Origin: an uncultured Tidjanibacter sp.
Lineage (GTDB): Bacteria > Bacteroidota > Bacteroidia > Bacteroidales > Rikenellaceae
NCBI GenBank assembly: GCA_944326085.1
Contig: CALVCL010000001.1
Coordinates: 186,001 to 250,000, forward strand
Direction of reading: 5' to 3'
Length of the DNA: 64,000 nucleotides
Shown here in pieces: positions 52,061 through 60,742 of this stretch (its first letter is position 1; each line of letters opens with the position of its first letter). The notes beneath the pieces are model-generated. The model worked only from the letters and a program-made list of their open reading frames with translations, was not told the origin of the DNA and did not search any database. The position numbers were made by a program, and so were the translations under genes.

Positions 52061-53245
52061 ATGAAGAAGGTTGTAAACTGGAATTTCAGGAATATAGACA
52101 GGACGTCGGTCTCATTCCGTAAGAAGGTGGTGCTCATACTGGTATGGTTGGCTATAGTATTTGCATCGCTTATGTTTACATCAAGTATGGCACGCCAGTT
52201 GCGCGAGAAGGAGAACTATGAGATTGGCTTGTGGGCTTTGGCCATAGAGAGGCTTGGACAATTCAATGTGGACGATCCTCTCTCGAACTATATCATGGAC
52301 AGCCGCAACAACATCCCGTTTATCCGTACGACAGACGATTTCGAAGTATTGGGTTCCAATCTTATTCCTGACCGCATATTGTATCATCCCGACCTGTTAA
52401 ATCGCAAGTTGGAGCAGTTGGCCGATGAAAATCCTCCGTTGGAGATTACGGCGTGGAACGGGTCGAAGTTTTATATATTTTATGGAAATTCTCGACTCCA
52501 GAAAGCCTTGATGGTATTCCCTGTCACGCAGTTGATAGTGATAGTGATTTGTATCGGGTTCAGTTTTCTTACGATACGCGCCTCCCAAGAAGATGAGCAG
52601 AACAGGGTATGGATAGGTATGGCTAAGGAGACGGCGCATCAGCTCGGCACTCCGATATCATCGCTGCTTGGTTGGGTGGAGTATTTAAAGACGCAGAATA
52701 TAGAGCCTACCGTTATTGAAGAGATGAACAAGGACCTGACGCGGTTGATGAAGGTAGCCGACAGGTTTTCGAAAATAGGTTCTGAAACGGTGCTGTCGCC
52801 GGCCAATGTCAATGAAGTGGTAGGGAACAGTGTAATGTATTTCCGTACGCGCGTGCCGCGCAATGTGACACTCGATTACAACGGTTTTGCAATTGCACCT
52901 GTTAAGGCTATGATGAATACTGCACTTTTCGAGTGGGTCGTTGAGAACCTTCTGAAGAATGCCCTTGATGCCCTGCAGGGTCAGGGGAGTATAGATGTTC
53001 GCATATCCGAAGATTCTGAGTGTGTATACATAGATGTCCGTGATACAGGTAAAGGTATAGCGAAATCGAATTTCAAACGCATATTTGAGCCTGGTTTTAC
53101 GACGAAAACCCGTGGTTGGGGACTTGGACTGTCGCTCAGCAAGCGTATAGTGGAGGAGTATCACAACGGCAGGATATTCGTAGTCGATTCCGAAATAGGT
53201 AAGGGTACGACAATACGCATAACCTTAAAACGACTTTATGACTGA
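52061..53245 (+). CDS. Membrane sensor histidine kinase without adjacent response regulator
   Basis: A 394-residue kinase. Two membrane segments (about 22-43 and 152-173) flank a periplasmic region of about 110 residues with no recognised sensor domain. The phospho-acceptor His193 lies in AKETAHQLGTPISSLLGWVE. N, G1 and G2 boxes follow (WVVENLLKNALDAL, VRDTGKGIAKSNFKRIFEPG, GWGLGLSLSKRIVEEYHNG). The ETAHQLGTP form of the H-box is a recognised Bacteroidetes subgroup. No response regulator is next to it; the stop overlaps the following DUF4271 start by one base (TGATG), which suggests a link to that membrane protein. Confidence 0.92.
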   Translation: MKKVVNWNFRNIDRTSVSFRKKVVLILVWLAIVFASLMFTSSMARQLREKENYEIGLWALAIERLGQFNVDDPLSNYIMDSRNNIPFIRTTDDFEVLGSNLIPDRILYHPDLLNRKLEQLADENPPLEITAWNGSKFYIFYGNSRLQKALMVFPVTQLIVIVICIGFSFLTIRASQEDEQNRVWIGMAKETAHQLGTPISSLLGWVEYLKTQNIEPTVIEEMNKDLTRLMKVADRFSKIGSETVLSPANVNEVVGNSVMYFRTRVPRNVTLDYNGFAIAPVKAMMNTALFEWVVENLLKNALDALQGQGSIDVRISEDSECVYIDVRDTGKGIAKSNFKRIFEPGFTTKTRGWGLGLSLSKRIVEEYHNGRIFVVDSEIGKGTTIRITLKRLYD

Positions 53246-54105
53246 TGGGTGTATTGTTGCAGGATACAGTGAGGCAGGGCATGCATCCGGATGAGCTGCC
53301 GTTCATGTCGGACAGTTGTTCGGTGGTACAGGTAGCTGACAGTTTGTCGGTGTACGATACGTTGCGGATGGCGGATGTTGCGGCAGATACTGTGCAGGCT
53401 TCCGATATTTTCGGCGCATCAAGTTTTGTTCCAGATATCACTGTGATACCGTCTGTTGTTTCTGGTGATGCGATATTTTCAGTAATGGTCGTACTTTTGT
53501 TGCTGACATATCTATTGCTGGTTTTGCGCTATGGAGGCCAGGTGTGGCGTGTGGTGCGTTATGCATGGGGACGTAAGGACGATATGGGAGATATGGATAT
53601 GCCAGGAGCAGAAGTGCAGGTCATAGTACTCGTGTGTGGATTGTTGATGTTTGGTGTCGGTAGTGCGAGGCTTGACAGCCTGTGGAGTGCGGGAATATAT
53701 GTTGCCGAGCAATGCTGCGGACGATGGCTCATTGCATCTGTTGTAGTGTTGGGACTGTTGGTTGTCATGGGGGTGCAGAAGATGATACTGGGGCTGTCAG
53801 GAGCACTTACTTTCAATGGCGAATTGGTGTCGGCATTGTGTGCAAGGCGCATGGCATTGTTTATGACAATGACGATTGTTGCTACTCCCGCGGCAGTACT
53901 TATGGCATTGTCGTCCGACATGCCGGCAACGGTATTTGCGATCGCATTTTTAATTGTAATAATCGCACATTTAGCATTCTACATGGTTTATTCCTTTTTG
54001 TGGTTTGTCAGGCAAAAAGTTTCGATTTTGTTTTGGATTTTGTACCTTTGCGCCGTCGAAGTGATGCCGCTGGGCATCATCGTAACCGTTCTGCTGAGAA
54101 GTTGA
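53245..54105 (+). CDS. DUF4271 membrane protein
   Basis: A 286-residue protein. A soluble N-terminal part of about 70 residues (Val/Ser/Asp-rich, no signal peptide seen) precedes about six membrane helices (from SVMVVLLLLTYLLLVL on). The C-terminal VEVMPLGIIVTVLL segment is characteristic of DUF4271, a Bacteroidetes-only family regularly encoded just before uroporphyrinogen-III synthase. No function is known. It is translationally coupled to the histidine kinase (one-base overlap), and the downstream gene has its own promoter within its 3' end (54020-54050). Confidence 0.8.
   Translation: MGVLLQDTVRQGMHPDELPFMSDSCSVVQVADSLSVYDTLRMADVAADTVQASDIFGASSFVPDITVIPSVVSGDAIFSVMVVLLLLTYLLLVLRYGGQVWRVVRYAWGRKDDMGDMDMPGAEVQVIVLVCGLLMFGVGSARLDSLWSAGIYVAEQCCGRWLIASVVVLGLLVVMGVQKMILGLSGALTFNGELVSALCARRMALFMTMTIVATPAAVLMALSSDMPATVFAIAFLIVIIAHLAFYMVYSFLWFVRQKVSILFWILYLCAVEVMPLGIIVTVLLRS
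54020..54050 (+). promoter_or_regulatory. Promoter of the uroporphyrinogen-III synthase gene, inside the DUF4271 gene
   Basis: TTTC (54020-54023), 19 bases, then TACCTTTG (54043-54050). It lies 60-93 bases before the possible starts of the downstream gene. Confidence 0.6.
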
Positions 54106-54109
54106 TCGG

Positions 54110-55021
54110 TTGGAGACAGTGGAAACTAAACAGTTCGGAGAGTTGAAAGTCAAGAACATACTGGTGTCACAGCCGACACCGGCAGTGGTTGAGAAGTCGC
54201 CATTCTACGAAATTACCCAGAAATATAACGCTAAAATAGACTACCGCCCGTTTATTAAGGTAGTAGGTGTTAGCCTTAAGGAGTTCCGCAGCCAGCGAGT
54301 AGAGATATTGACACATACGGCAGTGGTGTTTACGAGCCGTACTACAGTTGACAGTTTCTTTCGCATATGCGAGGAAGCACGCATCACAGTGCCGGAAACA
54401 ATGAAGTATTTCTGCAATACCGAGGCAATAGCACTCTATCTCCAGAAATATATTGTGTACCGTAAGCGCAAGATATTCTTTGCAGACGGCAAGTTCGATT
54501 CTTTCATGGAACTTATCCTGAAACACAAGGATGAGAAGTTTCTCGTGACTCTCACTGAACCGAGTAACGGAGAGGTTCCAGACACGATGGAAAAACTGAA
54601 GCTCAATTTTTCGAAGGTCGTGTTTGCGAAGACGGTAGCAGGTGACCTCGAGGGTATAGAGCCTGCAAATTATGACCTTATGGTATTTTACAGCCCGTCG
54701 GAGATTGCGACGCTAGTATCGGCATTCGACGTGTCAAAGATACCTGCAGTAGCAACATTCGGTATGAATACGACCGCTGCGGCAGCCAATGCAGAATTGT
54801 GTATCGGTACCATGGCGCCGTCGCCCGAAGCACCATCTATGGCCAAGGCTGTAGATATATATATTGGAAAGGTAAACAGCGGTCATGTGCCCGAGCCCGT
54901 TGTGGTGAGTGGTAGTGGCAAGGCGGCAGAGTTCCTCAAGGCACAGGAAGGCAAGCCACGCAAAACGCGTCCACGTAAGTCTGAACCGCAGACAGAAGAG
55001 GGGAAGGTCAAGCAGGCATAA
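54110..55021 (+). CDS. hemD: Uroporphyrinogen-III synthase
   Basis: A 303-residue protein of the Bacteroidetes HemD-like family, which closes linear hydroxymethylbilane to uroporphyrinogen III for haem or corrinoid synthesis. LVSQPTPAVVEKSPFYEI, VVFTSRTTVDSFFRICEE, FFADGKFDSFMELI and MVFYSPSEIATLVSAF are the recurring segments. The C-terminal 25 residues are an unusual Lys/Arg/Pro/Glu tail. No ATG is available: the frame opens with TTG at 54110, and another TTG at 54143 (giving MKVKNILVSQ) fits the start of homologues better. GTG at 54119 is the third option. rnpA follows after 111 bases. Confidence 0.85.
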   Translation: METVETKQFGELKVKNILVSQPTPAVVEKSPFYEITQKYNAKIDYRPFIKVVGVSLKEFRSQRVEILTHTAVVFTSRTTVDSFFRICEEARITVPETMKYFCNTEAIALYLQKYIVYRKRKIFFADGKFDSFMELILKHKDEKFLVTLTEPSNGEVPDTMEKLKLNFSKVVFAKTVAGDLEGIEPANYDLMVFYSPSEIATLVSAFDVSKIPAVATFGMNTTAAAANAELCIGTMAPSPEAPSMAKAVDIYIGKVNSGHVPEPVVVSGSGKAAEFLKAQEGKPRKTRPRKSEPQTEEGKVKQA

Positions 55022-55132
55022 TGCGGAGCGTGACGATACGGGAGGCATCCGACAGGAGTGTTGTGTGGCACATCGGAAGCCTCTCTTTTTTATTTTGGGA
55101 AATGCCTGCATGAAGTGACTTAGGTTGGAGTT

Positions 55133-55534
55133 ATGAATGTTCATGGACTTCCGCGTGCTGAAAGGCTGCGAGGCAACAAGATTTTGGGACGGCTTTTTAC
55201 GGATGGGCAGAGCGGTTTTGTCTTTCCGTTCCGTTACTATTGGCAGGCTGTGCCGGTTGAGGACGAAGATTATTCGGTGGCCATGCTGGTGTCCGTGCCC
55301 AAGAAAATGTTCAAGCGCGCCGTGAAACGCAATCTTTTCAAGCGCCGTACACGTGAGGCATTCAGACAAGAGAAGACCAATGCCGTCGAACGTTGTACAG
55401 CGGCGGGCCTTAGACTGTCTGTAGCTTTTGTCTATTCTTCCAGAGAAGAGGTGGAATTCGGCAAGATACGCAGCAGTGTGCGCAGGATACTTTCCGAGGT
55501 GTCGAAAGAGGCTGTCTTACAGTCGAAGAGATAA
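55133..55534 (+). CDS. rnpA: Ribonuclease P protein component
   Basis: A 133-residue basic protein that assists the catalytic RNA of RNase P in maturing tRNA 5' ends. The RNP motif appears as RAVKRNLFKRRTREAFR near residues 61-77, preceded by FPFRYYWQAV and VAMLVSVPKKMFK. Length is normal for Bacteroidetes. rpmH, which usually precedes rnpA in other phyla, is absent here; the order hemD-rnpA-yidD is the common Bacteroidetes arrangement. yidD starts 46 bases later. Confidence 0.93.
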   Translation: MNVHGLPRAERLRGNKILGRLFTDGQSGFVFPFRYYWQAVPVEDEDYSVAMLVSVPKKMFKRAVKRNLFKRRTREAFRQEKTNAVERCTAAGLRLSVAFVYSSREEVEFGKIRSSVRRILSEVSKEAVLQSKR

Positions 55535-55580
55535 TAGTTCCAATGCCGGCTTTCGATAGGTTCGCAGTATATATTCAAGT

Positions 55581-55820
55581 ATGAGTTTCAAGGAGATTAT
55601 AAAAAAGGTGGTGTCTTTCCCTTTTATTGTACTGGTGAAATTCTATCAGCGATGCATATCTCCGTTCACTATGCCTTCGTGTCGGTTTACGCCGACATGT
55701 TCCGAATATGCTCTTCAGGCCATACGCAAATATGGGCCTCTGAAGGGGGGGTGGCTGGCACTGAAACGTATTTCACGATGTCATCCATGGGGAGGTCACG
55801 GATACGATCCCGTTCCATGA
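55581..55820 (+). CDS. yidD: Membrane protein insertion efficiency factor YidD
   Basis: A 79-residue small membrane-associated protein that helps YidC-dependent insertion. The family signature is complete: [20 protein letters not shown] near residues 22-41 and [16 protein letters not shown], then [14 protein letters not shown] at the end. It has an amphipathic N-terminal helix ([19 protein letters not shown]). It ends seven bases before the convergent comF stop at 55827, so the two genes have practically no terminator space. Confidence 0.94.
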   Translation: MSFKEIIKKVVSFPFIVLVKFYQRCISPFTMPSCRFTPTCSEYALQAIRKYGPLKGGWLALKRISRCHPWGGHGYDPVP

Positions 55821-55826
55821 CTTACG

Positions 55827-56537
55827 CTATGCCGTTTCGAGATTATGGCGCGATACGGCAAGTACTGCGATGCTGATGCGTGCGTCGGGTACAACTTTAA
55901 GTATGGTTTCGGCGCATGATGTTATAGTGGCGCCTGTCGTCAGGACATCATCGACAAGTAGGATGTGCTTGCCGCGAAGGCGCTCTGAATGACGTATGGC
56001 AAATATATCTTGTACGTTTGTCCAACGGTCGCGGTGCGATTTCAATGCCTGACTGGGATTGTGGCGTCGGCGGTATACCGCTGCGGTGTCTATGCGTATG
56101 CCGAGACTGTCGGAAATTCCACTGGCTATGTATTCTGATTGGTTGTAGCCGCGGCTCAACCGTTTGCGTATGTGAAGAGGCACGGGTATCACTATGTCAA
56201 TATCGGAGTATAGCCCTCCGCGAGCCATTTCGGCACCATACCATTGTCCCATTTCAAATGCGGGTTGCCAGTTGCCGTGGTATTTGAAGTCGTGTATCAT
56301 CTGGCGGTAGCCATTGCCGTGAACGAAGAAAAGAAAGGCTGAAGCATTGATTATCGGTATCAATCCCCAGAATTTGCGTACGACAGGATTGTCGACCTGT
56401 GTCCAATAGTAGGTCAAAGGTGCATTCATGCGACAGATGTTGCATACCGTACTTGCACCTTCCGGCAACTCTCCACCGCATACGGGACATGTCGGAGGCA
56501 GGAATATGTCGCGAAGGTCTTTCAGAATTTGATACAT
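55827..56537 (-). CDS. ComF-family phosphoribosyltransferase-like protein
   Basis: A 236-residue protein. An N-terminal zinc finger (CPVCGGELPEGASTVCNICR, about residues 17-36) is followed by a type I phosphoribosyltransferase domain whose PRPP loop is ILLVDDVLTTGATI near residues 198-211. YRRRHNPSQALKSHRDR and VQDIFAIRH are conserved ComF positions. In competent bacteria ComF helps DNA uptake or processing. A dprA gene is in the window but far away. The start at MYQILKDL is chosen over MKLYRRPV, eight codons upstream, because the zinc finger then lies at the usual distance. Confidence 0.88.
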   Translation of the reverse strand: MYQILKDLRDIFLPPTCPVCGGELPEGASTVCNICRMNAPLTYYWTQVDNPVVRKFWGLIPIINASAFLFFVHGNGYRQMIHDFKYHGNWQPAFEMGQWYGAEMARGGLYSDIDIVIPVPLHIRKRLSRGYNQSEYIASGISDSLGIRIDTAAVYRRRHNPSQALKSHRDRWTNVQDIFAIRHSERLRGKHILLVDDVLTTGATITSCAETILKVVPDARISIAVLAVSRHNLETA

Positions 56538-56636
56538 GACAGGTCGGCGATATAATTTCATTCAAAGATACGCAAATGTTTTGTCGGACAACATGTCGGG
56601 CATTAACGTGTTTTTGTGATTTGGGCTTTTTGAGCA

Positions 56637-56668
56637 GTTGTTATTCTCATAACAAATAATTAGCTTTG
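56637..56668 (+). promoter_or_regulatory. Promoter of the hydrogenase operon
   Basis: GTTG (56637-56640), 20 bases, then TAGCTTTG (56661-56668). The leader to the first ATG is about 55 bases. Confidence 0.6.
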
Positions 56669-56728
56669 TTAGCGGCTGGTTTCGGCAAAGGCTGTGCCTG
56701 CCGTCCTGTCTGTTTAAAATCGGGGTAT

Positions 56729-57133
56729 ATGACGAAGGTTAAATCTATCGAGGAACTGACTGCTATGCGTGAACGGCTACGTGCCGGCATGGCTGTCAGG
56801 GAGAACGGCAATCATCCTGAAGAACTTCCGCAGGTGAGAGTCGGAATGGGCGAATGCGGTGTAGCTGCAGGGGCCAAAGATACAATGAGGGAGTTCTTCG
56901 CAAAGCTTGCTGAACGCGGTGTGTCCGGCGTTGTGACACAGACCGGCTGCATGGGGCACTGCGATGCTGAACCTACCGTGGAGGTGGAGATGCCGGGGTG
57001 TGAACCAGTTATGTACGGCAATGTGACGCCCGATGTCGTGGACGAGATAATAGACAGTCATATATGTCATGGCGAACCTGTGCGCAGGCTGGTGTTGACG
57101 GAAAGTGTTGTCGGTCGGAATATAAAGTCATAA
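56729..57133 (+). CDS. Thioredoxin-fold [2Fe-2S] ferredoxin, first gene of the hydrogenase operon
   Basis: A 134-residue protein of the NuoE/HydC-like thioredoxin-fold ferredoxin type. Its cluster region shows MGECGVAAGAKDTM near residues 43-56 and TGCMGHCDAEPTVEV near 79-93. The first Cys pair of a classical C-x4-C motif is reduced to one Cys (CGVAAGA), a form seen in the short ferredoxin genes that accompany Bacteroidetes hydrogenase or NADH dehydrogenase-like operons, so three cysteines here could mean an altered or shared cluster. Four bases separate it from hydB. The open frame extends 21 codons upstream; the ATG at 56729 (MTKVKSIEEL) is better placed. Confidence 0.8.
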   Translation: MTKVKSIEELTAMRERLRAGMAVRENGNHPEELPQVRVGMGECGVAAGAKDTMREFFAKLAERGVSGVVTQTGCMGHCDAEPTVEVEMPGCEPVMYGNVTPDVVDEIIDSHICHGEPVRRLVLTESVVGRNIKS

Positions 57134-57137
57134 GGTC

Positions 57138-58928
57138 ATGGCACATTATCATACATACATACTGACATGCGGTGGAACGGGATGTCGTGCATCGCATAGC
57201 CCGCAGATTGTCGCTGCATTGCAGCAGGCTGTCGATGACGCGGGACTGTCCGATGAGGTGAAGGTGATACGTACGGGATGCTTCGGTTTCTGTGAACAGG
57301 GCCCGATAGTGAAGGTGGTGCCTGACAATACGTTCTATGTGTCGGTGAAGCCTGAGGATGCGTCCGAGATTGTGAGGGAGCACATCGTCATGGGGCGCAA
57401 GGTAGAGAGGCTGCTTTATATTTCGCCCGAGACAGGGAAGCATGTTCCCGATTCGCGGCATATGGAGTTTTACAAGCCTCAGATGCGTATAGCCCTTCGC
57501 AACTGCGGTTTCATTGACCCGGAAAACATAGAGGAATATATCGCGCGTGACGGTTATGCGGCACTTGGCAAGGTGTTGCGCATGAAGCCGGAGGATGTCA
57601 TACGCGAAATTATGGCATCGGGACTGCGCGGTCGTGGCGGAGGCGGTTTCCCGACAGGGCTTAAGTGGAAAATCACACGCGAGGTGCAGGCTGACTGCAA
57701 ATATGTGGTTTGCAATGCGGATGAAGGTGACCCCGGAGCGTTTATGGACCGTTCTATTCTGGAGGGCGACCCGCACTCGATAGTGGAGGCAATGGCCATT
57801 AACGGATACTGTACCGGAGCTTCGAAGGGTTTGGTCTACATAAGGGCCGAATATCCGCTGGCTGTGCACAGGCTTCAGGTGGCTATAGCGCAGGCGCGCG
57901 AATACGGGATGCTCGGCGATGATATAATGGGTACGGGTTTTTCGTTCGACATAGAGATACGTTACGGTGCAGGTGCATTCGTGTGCGGCGAAGAAACAGC
58001 GCTTATCCACTCAATGGAAGGCAGGCGCGGCGAACCGACAGTGAAGCCGCCCTATCCGAGCGAATGCGGATACAAGGGTGCGCCGACAAATGTGAACAAT
58101 GTTGAGACATTTGCCAACATACCTCCCATAATCCTGCGCGGAGCGGAATGGTTTGCAAGTATAGGAACGGAGAAAAGCAAGGGAACCAAGGTATTTGCGC
58201 TGGCAGGAAAGGTCAACAATGTGGGGCTTATCGAAGTTCCTATGGGTACTACGCTGCGCGAGGTTATATTCGATATCGGCGGAGGTATAAAGAACGGCAA
58301 GAGGTTCAAGGCCGTGCAGACTGGTGGGCCATCGGGCGGCTGCCTTACCGAAAAGCATCTTGATACTCCGATAGACTACGACAATCTTCTGGCGAGCGGC
58401 TCTATGATGGGGTCTGGTGGAATGATAGTCATGGACGAAGACGACTGTATGGTTTCGGTAGCGAAATTTTATCTTGAGTTTACGGTGGAGGAGTCATGTG
58501 GCAAATGTACGCCGTGCCGCATAGGCAACCGCCGTCTGCTGGAGATACTCGAGCGTATTACGGCAGGGCATGGTACGGAAGATGATCTCAAGGAACTTAA
58601 AAATCTTGCGGCCGTGATAAAGGATACGTCGTTGTGTGCCTTAGGTCAGACGGCGCCGAATCCGGTACTCTCCACCATGGAGAATTTCTGGGACGAATAT
58701 GTGGCGCATGTTAGAGACAAGTCGTGTCCGGCGCACAGATGCCGCGACCTCATGAGTTATTACATCGATCCAAAAATATGCAAGGGGTGTTCGCTTTGTT
58801 CGAGGGTTTGTCCTGCAAATGCAATAAGCGGTGTACTCAAACAACCCTATTCCATAGATCAGACAGCCTGCATAAAGTGCGGAACGTGTATGGACAAATG
58901 TAAATTCGGCGCTATCGGCGTAAGGTAA
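57138..58928 (+). CDS. hydB: NADH-binding hydrogenase subunit HydB (NuoF-like)
   Basis: A 596-residue flavo-iron-sulfur protein. The N-terminal [2Fe-2S] thioredoxin-like domain has CGGTGCRAS near residues 12-20 and GCFGFCEQGP. The NuoF core contains GLRGRGGGGFPTGLKW (FMN/NADH), CNADEGDPGAFMDR, CGEETALIHSMEGRRG and the [4Fe-4S] site ESCGKCTPCRIGN near 452-464. Two C-terminal ferredoxin sites follow (CKGCSLCSRVCP and CIKCGTCMDKC). It passes electrons between NADH and the iron-sulfur chain of HydA. The extra C-terminal ferredoxin domain is typical of bifurcating HydB. Confidence 0.93.
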   Translation: MAHYHTYILTCGGTGCRASHSPQIVAALQQAVDDAGLSDEVKVIRTGCFGFCEQGPIVKVVPDNTFYVSVKPEDASEIVREHIVMGRKVERLLYISPETGKHVPDSRHMEFYKPQMRIALRNCGFIDPENIEEYIARDGYAALGKVLRMKPEDVIREIMASGLRGRGGGGFPTGLKWKITREVQADCKYVVCNADEGDPGAFMDRSILEGDPHSIVEAMAINGYCTGASKGLVYIRAEYPLAVHRLQVAIAQAREYGMLGDDIMGTGFSFDIEIRYGAGAFVCGEETALIHSMEGRRGEPTVKPPYPSECGYKGAPTNVNNVETFANIPPIILRGAEWFASIGTEKSKGTKVFALAGKVNNVGLIEVPMGTTLREVIFDIGGGIKNGKRFKAVQTGGPSGGCLTEKHLDTPIDYDNLLASGSMMGSGGMIVMDEDDCMVSVAKFYLEFTVEESCGKCTPCRIGNRRLLEILERITAGHGTEDDLKELKNLAAVIKDTSLCALGQTAPNPVLSTMENFWDEYVAHVRDKSCPAHRCRDLMSYYIDPKICKGCSLCSRVCPANAISGVLKQPYSIDQTACIKCGTCMDKCKFGAIGVR

Positions 58929-58944
58929 ATCGGAGGAAGGAAAT

Positions 58945-60735
58945 ATGGAAACGGTAAAACTGACCATAGACGGCAGACATGTTGAGGTGGAAAAGGGTAT
59001 GAACCTCGTTGAGGCTGCTGCGTCGATAGGGGTGAAGATACCCACGCTTTGTTATATGAACCTTCACGGACTGGGATATGGCAACGGCCCCGGTGCGTGC
59101 CGTATATGTGTCGTTGAGGTGGAGGGTCGCAAAACCCTTGCTCCGGCATGCAAGACGTCGTGTACGGAAGGCATGGTCGTAAGGACGCATACCCCGCGTG
59201 TGGTGAATGCACGCCGTACGGTGATGGAACTTATATTGTCCAACCACCCGAAGGATTGTTTGGTGTGTCCCAAGAACGGACATTGTGAACTTCAGGAGTT
59301 GGCATGCAGCCTTGGAATACGCGAGGTGAAATATGACGGTGAAGTGACATCCTTCCCGAAGGACATGTCGCTGTCGATAGTCCGTGACATGGACAAGTGT
59401 ATAATGTGTCGCAGGTGCGAGTCGGCATGTAACGAACTACAGACGGTAGGTGTGCTCTCGGCTGCAGGACGAGGCTTCCATGCCGTTATGGGAACTCCGT
59501 TCGGGGAGTCGCTTCAGGATACTGGCTGTGTTAATTGCGGACAGTGTGTAGCTGTGTGTCCTACCGGTGCGTTGTCGGAGAATTCCAATATGGCTGACGT
59601 GCTGCGTGTGTTGGCCGACCCTGCAAAAAAGGTTGTCGTTCAGACGGCTCCTGCTGTTAGGGCAGCGCTGGGCGAAGAGTTTGGCCTGGGCGGACAAAGC
59701 GTGACGGGCCGTATGACTGCCGCTCTGCGCAGGTTGGGTTTCGATTATGTGTTTGACACCGATTTTGCTGCCGACCTCACTATAATGGAGGAGGGTACCG
59801 AACTCCTTGGAAGACTGAAGGCATATCTCGATGGTGACAGGTCAGTGAAACTTCCGCTCATGACATCGTGCTGTCCTGGTTGGGTGAGTTTCGTGGAAAA
59901 GAACTTTCCGGAGGCGGAAGACTATCTTTCGACTGCCAAATCGCCGCAGCAGATGTTCGGTGCGGTAGCGAAGAGCTACTTTGCCTCGAAACTCGGCATA
60001 GACCGTTGCGACCTTGTAGTGGTGTCGGTAATGCCATGTGTAGCCAAAAAATCAGAGGCGGCACGTTCCGAATTCAGTCATGACGGCGATCCGGATGTCA
60101 ACATCGTGCTGACTACCCGTGAGTTGGCGCAGTTAATACGTCAGTTTAATATAGATTTTACGTCGCTTCCTGAAGAGAATTTCGATATGCCGCTGGGTGT
60201 TTCTACAGGCGCCGGCGTCATATTCGGGGTCACTGGCGGGGTAATAGAGGCGGCCGTGCGTACAGCCTATGAGGTTTACACTGGACGCAAACTCGACAGG
60301 ATTGATTTTACGGAACTGCGCGGCACGGACGGCATACGTTCGGCAACGGTTGATTTTAATGGAGTACCGATTAATATAGGCATAGCCCACACACTCGGTA
60401 ATGCGCGCAAACTGGTCAAAGAAGTTGTTGCCGGAACATCGCCTTATCATGCCATAGAGGTTATGGCTTGTCCTGGAGGGTGTATAGGAGGTGGAGGTCA
60501 GCCATATCACAGGGGTGATGCTTCGCTGCTGGCAATGCGTGCAACTGCACTTTATGGCGAGGATGCTGACAAGAACTTGCGCAAGTCGCACGAAAATCCG
60601 TATGTGCAGCAACTCTACGACGAGTTCCTCGGGGAACCATGCGGACACCTAGCCCATGAATTGCTCCATACTAGTTATTACGACCGCAAACCGGTTGTCG
60701 AGGAGTGTATATATAGTATCAAAAATAACGGTTGA
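58945..60735 (+). CDS. hydA: [FeFe] hydrogenase catalytic subunit HydA
   Basis: A 596-residue enzyme reducing protons to H2 or oxidising H2. From the N-terminus: a [2Fe-2S] ferredoxin domain (GACRICVVEVEGRK), a His-Cys [4Fe-4S] site (HPKDCLVCPKNGHC) and two [4Fe-4S] sites (CIMCRRCESAC and CVNCGQCVAVCP). The H-cluster domain follows, with motifs L1 TSCCPGW (307-313), L2 MPCVAKKSEA (from 363) and L3 ACPGGCIGGGGQP (CPGGC 509-513). The second Cys of L1 is the proton-relay Cys, so this is an active, prototypical-type enzyme and not a sensory one. It lacks the C-terminal [2Fe-2S] domain of Thermotoga HydA. GGAGGAAGG precedes the ATG. Maturases HydEFG are not in the window. Confidence 0.95.
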   Translation: METVKLTIDGRHVEVEKGMNLVEAAASIGVKIPTLCYMNLHGLGYGNGPGACRICVVEVEGRKTLAPACKTSCTEGMVVRTHTPRVVNARRTVMELILSNHPKDCLVCPKNGHCELQELACSLGIREVKYDGEVTSFPKDMSLSIVRDMDKCIMCRRCESACNELQTVGVLSAAGRGFHAVMGTPFGESLQDTGCVNCGQCVAVCPTGALSENSNMADVLRVLADPAKKVVVQTAPAVRAALGEEFGLGGQSVTGRMTAALRRLGFDYVFDTDFAADLTIMEEGTELLGRLKAYLDGDRSVKLPLMTSCCPGWVSFVEKNFPEAEDYLSTAKSPQQMFGAVAKSYFASKLGIDRCDLVVVSVMPCVAKKSEAARSEFSHDGDPDVNIVLTTRELAQLIRQFNIDFTSLPEENFDMPLGVSTGAGVIFGVTGGVIEAAVRTAYEVYTGRKLDRIDFTELRGTDGIRSATVDFNGVPINIGIAHTLGNARKLVKEVVAGTSPYHAIEVMACPGGCIGGGGQPYHRGDASLLAMRATALYGEDADKNLRKSHENPYVQQLYDEFLGEPCGHLAHELLHTSYYDRKPVVEECIYSIKNNG

Positions 60736-60742
60736 GGAGAGT

